Source: Desmodus rotundus (lineage: Eukaryota; Chordata; Mammalia; Chiroptera; Phyllostomidae). From it: DNA of 64,000 bases. A program made the translations under genes and the position numbers. Under the pieces are notes generated by a model that was given only the letters and a program-made list of their open reading frames with translations, had not been told where the DNA came from and searched no databases. The DNA lies in the NCBI RefSeq assembly GCF_022682495.2, contig NC_071397.1:16688739-16752738 (forward strand). The letters are read 5' to 3'. Positions 51,851-61,338 of the stretch are shown in pieces (position 1 is the first letter of the stretch; each line of letters begins with the position of its first letter).

Positions 51851-52310
51851 CAGTGATTTTCAACCTTATGCATCTCCTGGCACACATGAAGTAGTTACTG
51901 AAATGCTGTGGCACACCAAAGATGTACAGGGTCCGACAGAAGGAATGCCTGCTTGAGTGTGGTTGGTAGGGTGATAATATGGATGTAGTAATTTATAGTT
52001 TTAATTTGAACAGTTTACCTAAAATGCCATATATTGTGCAGGAGTGTGATATTGTTATGTCACAGAATTACATGCTCATGATTTTGTAACAAAAGACTTT
52101 ATGAGAGAAAAGTGGTGTTCTTTGTATGGGACCCTGTATTTTTGCCAATCTGACAAAAAAGAGGTATAATTTTGATTCATTTATACCAGATGGCTATTGG
52201 TGTGTTGGCTGTCATCATTTTTTTATTTGACATTCTAAGGGAAGAGAGATCAGTGCCCCTGACTAAATACTCAGGTGTTAAAAATTCTTGCAGCACAGGC
52301 GTTGAAAGTG
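51851..52310. mobile_element. Non-autonomous hAT element with 8-bp target-site duplication
   Basis: Begins cagtgattttcaacctt and ends ...aggcgttgaaagtg, inverted termini of the CAGTGGTTCTCAACC type. Flanking 8-mers ctctacgc (51843-51850) and ctttatgc (52311-52318) match at 6 of 8. The 460-bp interior has no transposase frame. The internal 'ggcacac' motif repeats near both ends (tggcacacatga, tggcacaccaaa, aggcacaccacc just outside). Confidence 0.8.
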
Positions 52311-52439
52311 CTTTATGCGGTTACAGGCACACCACCAGAGCCCAAAAGGTAGTCAGCATGTGTTAATCATTCTGCCTTCATTTTTCATTACTAAGAAAGC
52401 AAACAACACAACTACCATCTTTTGTTTAATCTTAGTCCT

Positions 52440-52720
52440 TTTATGGAAAGAATGTACTTGATTGGTTAAGGATACAAACTTGGAATAAGGCTACCGAGGT
52501 TAAAATTCTGACTCTGCTGAACTACAAACTGTGTGACCCTGAGCAATTTCTTAACTGCCCCGGGCCTCTGTTTCTCTGTCAGTAAGAATGTCGGTAAGCA
52601 TATCATTTATATCAGAGTTATTATGAGGGTTAAATTAGTTAATACATGGAAAATAATTCCGACCATGCTGTAAGTTGTCAAAAAATGTTTAGTAATGCCA
52701 TTACTATTACTTTACATATG
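52440..52720 (+). repeat. MIR SINE
   Basis: 'actctgctgaactacaaact', 'gtgtgaccctgagcaatttc', 'agggttaaattagttaatac'. Confidence 0.8.
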
Positions 52721-52737
52721 ATCAAATGCTCATTTTT

Positions 52738-52882
52738 CAGTTCAGATCTTTTTTTATTTAGTATGAACTTAAGTTCAGATTAAACTGTAAATGTAATTAG
52801 GTCTTTTAGGGGAAATATATTTGTGCTATGAAAAATATTTTCTTCTCAGTCTAGAGAGATTTTCTGGGAGTTTCAAAAACTC
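52738..52882. repeat. Copy 1 of a diverged local direct duplication
   Basis: Shares with 55052-55202 the strings ggggaaatatatttg, ctatgaaaaatattttcttc, gagtttcaaaaactc, plus 'attaaac' and 'cagta/ttcaga' upstream. Same orientation, about 2.3 kb apart. Not a repeat family I recognise. Confidence 0.8.
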
Positions 52883-54344
52883 TCCCTTAAGAAAAAAGAA
52901 CTTTATAAGTATGGTTGTGTGTTTCAGTATATCCGAGGAATCATCTTTCTCCTATATGTTTGTATACATGGAGAAAGTTCTAGAGAGACAGATGGATAAA
53001 TAGATAGATAGATAGACTTTTGTTTTTCGATTTTATTTATCTGTTCCTTTTCTGGAATCTTTGAAAAATCATAGCAACAGAAAAGCTTATTTGTTATTTT
53101 TCTCTCAGTCCCATCTGTAAAAGCTTCACAAAGGCAAAAGGCAAAGAGCCAATTGCAAACTGCTTCTTCCCATATACCAGCTCTGTCTTTAACATCGGCT
53201 ATAAATCTGTTCTCTAACACATAAAGAATTACCTAGTTAGTCAATGATTTTAAGTCCATTTGGCATTTTGACTTCTTATTCCACCTTTAATGAAGGTGGG
53301 ACTGAGCTATTTTTTCTGGATTTCACTGGATTATGCAATTCCTCTCCTATATTAACCCAAAAACGGTGTAAATGTAAGTGCCTTCTTATTTCCACATTCT
53401 TTACAGTGTTGCACTATATATTTAAATGACAGATAATCCTCAACTGGGCTGGCCCTGTTCAGTCTGGCTGTGATTATTTAATCCACGAATTGATTCACTC
53501 ACTGGGTAAAATCAGCACGTCATCCCCAGGGCCTGGAACGGAATGGTTGTGTCCTCCCCAGCCCTCTTCAACGCCTGCCCATGCTTCAGGGAGGGACCAT
53601 TTTAAAGCTGATTCAGGCGTAGAGGTAGAAGCTAGAAAACAAAAGGGAAGTAGCAAAAAGTAACTGAAAATCTGATTCACTATGACAACTTGCAACTTCT
53701 GCTATCATTTAGAATGCTGGTGATATTTTCACCTCCAACAGCAGCTGCTTTTTAATATTTTATAACCTTCCAAAAAAACATTTATCAGGTACAAAGCAAG
53801 TAATTATTCCATTGATTCCCTTCACTTCTAGGGAAAATATATTCTACTTTTGTTATTAAACTTGTATTTTTGCTTATTATAAATATTATATGTGCTTAGG
53901 AGATATTTGAAAGATGTAAATATGGAAAGAAAAAGAAAAGGTAATTATGGGTTATAACTTCACTACTTAGAGATAACAGCCATTAACTTTTATTTGTATT
54001 TCTTTCCAGAATTTCTCAGCATTTGTACATAATTGAGATATATCATATGTGGAATTTTACATCCAGTTCTTATTTTACTTAGCCTAGTATTTTTTCATAT
54101 GAATTTTCTAATGTCATTAAAACTCCTTATAAACATAATTTAATTGGCTATATAATATTCTATCACATGAAAAGTCCATAATTTACTTAATCCCTAATGT
54201 TTGGTATGTAGGCTCTTTCCATTTTCTTTTTTCAACTACTCCTAAAAGTTTTATTAGTGTTCTTTTTTAACCATCAAATATTTTAATATCATCAAAGATG
54301 CCACAACAAAATTGGTATAAATTTCATGGTAATTTCTTTTTTTA
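52883..54344. other. Unassigned intron sequence
   Basis: No gene. A short ATAG tandem run lies at 52998-53016. Confidence 0.4.
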
Positions 54345-54570
54345 ATTTATTCTTCCCATTACCATATAGTCCCCTTAAATCCCCCTCTCCCCATAATCAC
54401 CACCCTGTTGTCCATGTCCAAGCATCCTTTAACCTTTTTGTTCAATCCCTCCACCCCCTAAACTCCCCTCCCACTAGCTGTCATCCTGCTCTCTATCTGT
54501 GACTCTGTCCCCATTTTCCTCGTTAGTTCAGTTTGTTCATTAGATTCCACGTATGAGTGAAATCATATAT
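54345..54570 (-). mobile_element. LINE-1 3' end
   Basis: Reverse order: T-rich tail, 'accatatagtccccttaaat', 'caccaccctgttgtccatgt', 'gttcagtttgttcattagat', 'tatgagtgaaatcatata'. Closely parallels the 3' end of the full-length L1 at 21469. Confidence 0.85.
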
Positions 54571-54602
54571 TATGCTAAGTGAAATAAGCCAGTTAGAGAA
54601 AC
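54571..54602 (+). mobile_element. Inverted 5' stub of the same LINE-1
   Basis: ttatgctaagtgaaataagc and ccagttagagaaa is L1 sense sequence that in an intact L1 lies directly upstream of the segment at 54570, but here it is inverted. Product of twin priming. Confidence 0.75.
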
Positions 54603-55051
54603 ACTTTTTAAATTATAAATAACTCTATGCAAATTTGCTGATAATCCTAATTTCTTCCTAAATTAGAATCATAACAATGGAATCACTGGGTCAACAAGTA
54701 TGATCTTCTTGCAGTTCTTAATGAATATTAAAGACAGGATAAAGATACAGACACCTCTTATTGCAATAATTCACATACAGCTCATATGTTCCAGATGATT
54801 TTTATTGATTCCCTCACTGATGATCAACTGGCATTTTCCTTTCAACCATCCCACCTGCCTCTTCATCAAGGAACTGAAACACAAATCTATTAATTCCAGT
54901 GAGGAATGACCAGTATCTTCTCACGCACACCATGCTGAACTGTACCCATGTGCTCTTTTCTGGAATGTGATCCCTGCTACAGAGTCACAGGGCAGAGAGA
55001 TGGTCTCCAAAGAGAATGAAAAGATTCACAGATGACTAAACATTCTTCTTC

Positions 55052-55202
55052 CAGTACAGAACTTCTTTTATTCAGTATTATTTTAAGTAGCTCAAATTAA
55101 ACCACAAATGGCATTAATTAAGCCTTATAGGGGAAATATATTTGTTCTATGAAAAATATTTTCTTCTCAGGCTAAAAACATTCCTTGGAGTTTCAAAAAC
55201 TC
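55052..55202. repeat. Copy 2 of a diverged local direct duplication
   Basis: Partner of 52738-52882, see that entry. This copy has a few small insertions (about 151 bp against 145). Confidence 0.8.
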
Positions 55203-55414
55203 ACATGATGAGATATCTCACATGATTGGTGAGAAGGACAGATCTCATCCATCACTTGTTAATTTCATAAGCATAAGTAATCAGTGCCATCTCTGTCAGA
55301 ATTGTCCTAAAAATGTAGAGATACAAAAAGAAATAAAATGCCACGCTTTGCCCCAAGGGCCTAGGAGCATTGTGTAAGTTGTATAAGTAAATATTAGGAG
55401 TTCTTTTTAACGGT

Positions 55415-56040
55415 AGCAAACCAAGGGAGAAAGTGAGACCTCGTCAGGCGAGGTGTCCTGGGCTGCATTTGAAAGGTTTGGGAGCTATAAAAATAAAGGG
55501 GGAGTGGGAGGTGGCGAGAGTATGTGGTAAGAGTCTGCACTCTAGACAGAGTGATAAGCTTGAGCAATGGCAAGATATAAGAGATCAAGTAAAGGAGCTA
55601 CAGGCAGTGCTGGGTGCTGAGCTGCAGAGCTGGAAGGAAGCAAATGATGAGGCTTCAGAAACAATTAGAGATCAGCATGTGAAGGGTAACAAAGATGGAA
55701 GAGCCAAGAATGACTTCTGGGTTTCCATCACGGGTGGGGATGGGCAGAGAGACATATACTGATGAGTTCAGTTTGGGCCATACAGAGTTTGGGGTTTCTG
55801 TGATACTGCCAGGTGAAAATATAAAGCAAGCAGGGAATAACGATAAACATGAAGGATGGAAAAGGGCTCTGAGTCAGAGAGATGGATTTTGGCATCATCA
55901 GCCCGAGAGGCGTATTTGAAACTCTGAGGGTGGTTGTGATAGTTCCAGAGGATTACGGTGTGAAGAGAGAAAAGCCTGCAGTCAGAACCACAGGAAGCAC
56001 CCAATTATTTTGTCTACCTGAATTCAACTCCTGGTAAGTC
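55415..56040 (-). repeat. LINE-2 remnant
   Basis: Reverse L2 order, best at 55690-55990: 'agccaagaatgacttctggg', 'actgatgagttcagtttggg', 'tggcatcatcagcccgagag', 'gtgtgaagagagaaaagcc'. ORFs on either strand over it are spurious. Confidence 0.65.
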
Positions 56041-56680
56041 ATGGTCTAATTAGGACTCCAGGATAATTTTAAAATATATGTAATATAGTGGTCAAGTGAA
56101 AATCCTAGGCAATTTAATTAGCACACCTACCCCACACCACAGTCCCCACACCGTGGAAATGAGGCAATGTTTTGAAACTCACTCAGAAAGAGGCTTTATA
56201 TATATTTTATAAAAACCAATACTATAACACCTTTCTAAGTTTCCTTCCAATTTTGCCTCCTTTCCAATACTATACACAAAATGTTCAAGTGGGGATAGGA
56301 TGGGGACATTGGTTGAAATGGCCACTAACTAGCAGCACAAGCACAAGAAAAAGGTGTCCTGAAGCCTTATTTCTAGTGATATTTTAAACAGGCAGTAACT
56401 AGGCTTTTTAAAACCCTATGCCCAACCTCTAAAGCCCTTAATTACTTCAATTTTATGTTACAGATGTTGGAAACATTATTCACTTTTGTCATCTTCAGTC
56501 TCATTTATATGAGGGCTAAAAGTGTCTTTAATTGAACAAAATAAATCTTAAGGTAGAGGTTGTAACGGAAGTTATCATGAATGAAATTGATCATTCTATA
56601 CCATCCTGCCTTAAGATAAGAACAGTTAATGGATTTAAAAAACACGCTTCAGCCTCCTGCAGAGTTATTAGATTTCTATA
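56041..56680. other. Unassigned intron sequence
   Basis: No gene or named repeat. Confidence 0.4.
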
Positions 56681-56682
56681 TA

Positions 56683-56930
56683 ATGTATTTTTCAGACTAC
56701 GAGACACACTCGTCCCCCAAATTTGGGAAGAATATAGGGGTGCATCTTATATTCCAAATGTAGCTTACCTGGCTCACTGGGGGTGGGGGTGAGGGACGGC
56801 AGTAGAACGGGGTCACAGGAAGCAGAAGCAGGACCACATTTTTTGCTTCAAATTTTTTTTTCCTATTTTCCTCCTTTAAAACCTAGGTGCATCTTATGGT
56901 CCAGTGTGTCATATAGTCCAAAAAATACGG
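56683..56930 (+). mobile_element. TA-flanked MITE, copy 1
   Basis: 248 bp. Starts (ta)atgtatttttcagactacg and ends ccaaaaaatacgg(ta). The termini are inverted repeats (ccgtatttttt-ggact) and TA dinucleotides flank both ends, as in Tc1/mariner-type insertion. The interior (cccccaaatttgggaagaat, gcttacctggctcactgggg, ttcctattttcctcc) is shared with 61111-61338. No transposase frame. Confidence 0.82.
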
Positions 56931-56959
56931 TAGCTAGTATCTGGCTTCTATATGACTAT

Positions 56960-57850
56960 TATTAATATAAAAGGTAGAGAGAGGAAAAACCTATGAAAGC
57001 TAAAGAAGAAGCAGTCAGAGATACTTTAGGGAGAACCAGGAGAGATGAATGTCTTGGAAGCATAAGAAATAAATGCCAAGAGGGAAAAAATGATCTAGTT
57101 AATAGCAAATTTCTGATAAGAGAAGGAACAAGAATGGCCATTGCATTTGGTGACAAGGGCATGAGTGGTCAGAATGAGCACAGTTCGGCGGAGTGCTCAA
57201 GGGGGAGACCACTGGGGACTAGAGTGCACTAAGGAATGCAGTGGAGAGAAGGAGGGGAAGACACTGGGTCAGATGACCCACAAAGCTCACTGAGGAACCA
57301 TTAAAATTGGAGACTCTCAGCCTACTATCTGTCTTCCCAAACTTTAGATAAGTTAGACTTATTTTGAAATTAGAGTCCATAAATCTTGGCCAGAACCAAC
57401 ATTTGTAATGAAGCCTCAACTGGCTTTTCTCTACAAATCTGTCACTCAATGACAACCAGAATTTGAAGTGCTTTTGAACTTCCTATCTTGAGTTAAATAT
57501 TGCCCTTTCTACCTTAATCCTTCATCCACCCCAGGTTTTACAGCCCCGCATGAAGGGAAAGCTAGTATTTAGAGAAGTTTGCAGAAGAGATATAAACTAC
57601 AGAAGAATTAGGTAGGTGTGCATAAATTTTGCTTTGTTTTGCTTCAATGGGAAGCAATAAACTGGAAGGAGCCAGCAAAGAAGGACTGGTTAACAACATA
57701 AGGCAAAGAGTTGTCTGCTCATGGGACAAAAGAGTTCAGAAGATGCTGGGAGGGATGAGCTGACTTTAAACAGGAAAAGGGGTGACAGATTCTCATGACC
57801 AGTGGAAAGGAAATAAACTTAGATCTGTGGGGAAAGGGTTGGCAAATTCA
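56960..57850 (-). repeat. Probable LINE-2 remnant
   Basis: 'gggagaaccaggagagatga', 'gaatggccattgcatttggt', 'gacaagggcatgagtggtca' loosely follow reversed L2 ORF2. Diverged, and may be the same copy as 55415-56040. Confidence 0.45.
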
Positions 57851-58754
57851 GGGAGAGAACATCTCATATGACTGTGGATGACATTTGAAATTAGCCCCCA
57901 CTGAAAAGACGACATGGTTGAGGTAAAGCCTCCTCAGAAATATTTTTATCTCCCATCAAAGTGGATTGCTCCACCCATCCCCTCCCTCCCATCTTTTATA
58001 AATCCCATGTGGGCATTGAGAGGAAACTAATAAAGCCATGGTGTTCGAGGAGCATGAAAGACCTGCATTGGGGTATTCTGAAAACTAGGTACCATCTTGA
58101 CCCAAATTCACATAAATCTGTACCCCAACCCACTAAACACCTAAATAACAATTTGCATCACCACCACCTCCTCTGCTTCTCCCGATAACTGGCCTATATG
58201 TCCCCCAATTTCTGCTGTCTCTAGAGGTTCCTGTCCACAACTGCCCACAGTGACCAGCACAATCTTGCACAGAATAAGCCCTCAACTAACTGAGTGAGCT
58301 AAGAGGCTCTCTGCAGCAGGATATCTTAACCCAAAATTTCTCACCTGCATTACATACTCATATTGAGTCTCTGAATAGGTTAACATATAGATAGAACTCC
58401 ATGAAATATTCTATTCTTGTTCTGTCAAAGAATGTTTGATATTGTAATAACTTTACTATTTTTCATAGAGCTATTCATTAAGCAAAATACACACCCATAT
58501 TTATTTAAATTTTGATATTCACACATGAACCGTATACTATGGGAATCAGGCAAAGTCTGAGAACTGTATTAATATTTGAATTTCTTTCTAAAGAATGATA
58601 ATGTACTAACTCTGTAACTCCCTGCATTTTAGGATAGTTTTCTGCCCCAAACTATATGGGCTAGGAAAACTGGCTGTATATAATGCATTCTGATCTAACT
58701 CATAAATTCACATATGCCTCAAAAGGTAATTGAAGCACTTTAGCGTGTATATAT
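57851..58754. other. Unassigned intron sequence
   Basis: No gene. Bases 58210-58300 may be an L2 terminus (ccagcacaatcttgcacaga, ataagccctcaactaactga). Confidence 0.4.
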
Positions 58755-58905
58755 ATGATATAGAAGAAAGAACATTGGAAGAGCCGGGAAACCGAGTTCA
58801 TCCAGGCTCAATCATCGACCACTGATGTGATTAAGTAAACTTTAATGTCTAGGCTTCCCTGCCGTCATTTATAAAATAAGGCAATGGGATAGGAGAGCAT
58901 GTGAT
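58755..58905 (+). repeat. MIR SINE
   Basis: 'gaacattggaagagccggga', 'gtctaggcttccctgccgtc', 'atttataaaataaggcaatg'. Confidence 0.55.
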
Positions 58906-59439
58906 ATATCTTCCCTTATTAAAATTCCAGAATTCCATAAAACATTGGCTTTCTATTTACTCAGCAGGTTGTAATTGACAGACCAGATGAAGCATCTCCC
59001 AGTTAAACTGACCCCTCCTGAAAAGTCACTGGATGCTGGCCATGCACAGTGTCCTTCCAAAGAGCCCTTTACGCAGAAATCTTTGTACTAAGCACTGTGA
59101 CATGCCACCCTGACTAGGGCTGGTTGAATCAGGAATGACCACCATAAATGTTCCAGTATCCTCTGAAGGGTCCTGGCATGACAGTTTCCCCAACAGCAAG
59201 ATTATCTACAAAATGGGGACTGACCCAACAAATCTAATCTCTTCTTGAGGATTTTGGACACAGAACTTTCACAGAGGGGAGAACCGTAAGAAACTTGTCC
59301 TTGGTAACAGTTATTTTAAAGGAAATTGAGTCATTTGATTGACACCCCAGGTGACCATAAGACCCCACAAAGGCAAAGACCATTGCCCGCCACTGTACCT
59401 TCTTAAAACTCACGTGACAGGCACTCAATTACGACTTTT
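58906..59439. other. Unassigned intron sequence
   Basis: Nothing recognised between a MIR and an L1 3' end. Confidence 0.4.
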
Positions 59440-59770
59440 TTGAGCCACCCAAAGCAAAACAGAAACAAACTCCCAGAGACAGAGAGCAAACTGACGTCAC
59501 CAGGTGGAAGAGGTGTCGGGAAGAGGGCAGGATAAGGTGAAAGCAACTAAGAAGTACATATTGCCAGTATAATCATGGGGATGTAAAGTACAAAATAGAG
59601 AATATAGTCAAGAATATTGTAATAACTACATATGGTGCCAGATGGATAATACTAGGCTCATTGGGGTGATCACTTTGTAAGGTGTACAAATGCCTAATCA
59701 CTATGTTGTGCACTCGAAACTAATATAATATTGTACATCAACGACAATTGAAAAATAAATTTTTAAAAAT
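59440..59770 (+). mobile_element. LINE-1 3' end (old L1M/L1MA-like)
   Basis: 'gaatatagtcaagaatattg', 'taataactacatatggtgcc', 'cactatgttgtgcactcgaa', 'gacaattgaaaaataaattt' follow the L1 3' untranslated region to its A-rich tail. Confidence 0.75.
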
Positions 59771-60650
59771 TTTAAAATAAAAAGGTTGCTTCATATTGAG
59801 GATGAATACAGTTTCTTAGTTACTTCAAAAGAAGAAAAAGAAACAAAGGCCAGGGCTAGAAAGAGCCAAATGCTATGGCAGCTCAGAAACAGTTATGAAA
59901 ACAAAGAATCACATTCTTTCTAGTCTAATAAGCATGAAGCGGCAACCATCAGTACTTCCAGTCCATAGTTCCAGCTGAGTGCCTTTCCTTCAGTTATTTA
60001 CTAATTCCAGTGGGGGAATTATCATTTTCTGATTGGCATGGGTTCTGCTCTGACGTACGACAAAAATGCCATTGGAAATCAAAGGAAAGCGCAGCCTTTG
60101 AAAAGACTTATCCCTGCTGCAAATGTAGAGTCAAATTGACTCAGAATAAACAAAAACAAACAATGAAATACATTAGAAGGTACTTATGAGTCATTTAGTC
60201 TTTGAAAATGTGGCTTTTATGAGTTAGAAAGATTTCACAGAACCATCTGACTTTTGGGGATGGTTTGTTTACCCTGATTTCCTGAAATTACTGGAACAAT
60301 TAAAGTTTTGAGATACCCTGAATTTTTCTTTCCGTTTGGTGGGGGCCGAATGGCCCGGCTGCAGATCCGGACTCCTGTGTGCACATATGGCCCAGGATTT
60401 ATAAAATGTGCTTATTTACATGGTTCAGTTTTTACTTTCCAATGTTTTGAAATGTGCCCTTCTCATATCTTTCTTTGGCATCCAGACACGTTTTAGCTAT
60501 AGGGCTGAAACAATAGAGAGTTGTTAGGCATAAAAGCTTTAGGACTGCTACATGCCTGTTTATAAACAATACGATGCGAAGAACTTGTAGAACTATTATT
60601 GGAGGGCATTCTGCTCTACTAGGCTCTTTGATTTTGTGGGTAATACTCAC
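59771..60650. other. Unassigned intron sequence downstream of exon A
   Basis: First ~0.9 kb of the large intron after exon A in the gene's direction. No repeat or RNA gene recognised. Confidence 0.45.
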
Positions 60651-60710
60651 CTGCAATAGTTGAGGGCACACCTGCCTTCACCTGGAGAATCACTTGAACT
60701 TGGCCTTCAC
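60651..60710 (-). CDS. PKHD1: Small internal coding exon A of the same PKHD1 orthologue, just upstream of the G8 exon
   Basis: This 60-nt exon precedes exon B in the transcript. Seen on the minus strand: acceptor tcagtttcag before GTGAAGG at 60710, and a consensus donor GCAG then gtgagtatt after 60651. Two of the three frames have a stop. The open frame is 2 nt, 19 codons (EGQVQVILQVKAGVPSTIA), then 1 nt. Its last G joins the first two bases (AC) of exon B to make GAC (Asp), giving STIA-D-RTVLVD, which is how a G8 domain normally opens. Matching phase-1 ends and a sensible join across 44.6 kb are the main support, because 60 nt is too short to be convincing alone. Oddity: the exon-start string GTGAAGGC recurs 29 nt inside the exon after CCAG, a possible cryptic acceptor that would shift the frame. 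I place it immediately before the second G8 domain by inference. Confidence 0.78.
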
Positions 60711-61110
60711 CTGAAACTGACCACAAAAAGCCACAACTTAGATGTGATGCAAAGATTATCTTAATACAAAAGGCATTCATATGTGAGAAGGTGGCTTTAT
60801 GCTATATTCTCGCCAACATAACTAAATTTTCAAAATAAAAAAATGAAGTCCTTGTTACTTAGTCTAACAGTTAATTTCCAACATTTGACTTTGATTGCTT
60901 TTATTTGATTAACTTAATTGCAGTGAGACCTCCCAGAGAATTGGCACATCAATAATTAGGGGATAAAAACCTTTAGCCATATGTTCTTTGGAGGCAATGT
61001 TGGTCAAGCAGGGCACACTTCATACCCTATTTCCTCTCTAGCATTTTGAAAGTTCAGCTTTTAGAATTCATGTTTTTTACCAATAGAGTTCAGTTCACCC
61101 ATAAAATATA
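60711..61110. other. Intron sequence immediately upstream of exon A
   Basis: Contains the acceptor of exon A (cagtttcag on the minus strand) and AT-rich sequence such as tttgattaacttaattgcag near 60905. No repeat recognised before the MITE at 61111. Confidence 0.5.
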
Positions 61111-61338
61111 CCGTATTTTTCAGACTACAAGACGCACTTCCTCCCCCAAATTTGGGAGGAACATGGGGGTGCGTCTTATAGTCCAAATGTAGCTTACCTG
61201 GCTTGCTGGGGGCGGGGGGGGGAGCAGCAGCAGAGTGGGGTCACAGGAGGCAGGAGCAGGACCGTATTTTTTGCTTCAAAATTTTTTTTCCTATTTTCCT
61301 CTAAAACCTAGGTGTGTCTTATGGTCCAAAAAATATGG
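61111..61338 (+). mobile_element. TA-flanked MITE, copy 2
   Basis: 228 bp. Starts (ta)ccgtatttttcagactac and ends ggtccaaaaaatatgg(ta). Same orientation and interior as 56683-56930. Lacks the short gtgtgtcatatagtcc segment near the 3' end of copy 1. Only 400 bp from the exon A acceptor. Confidence 0.85.
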
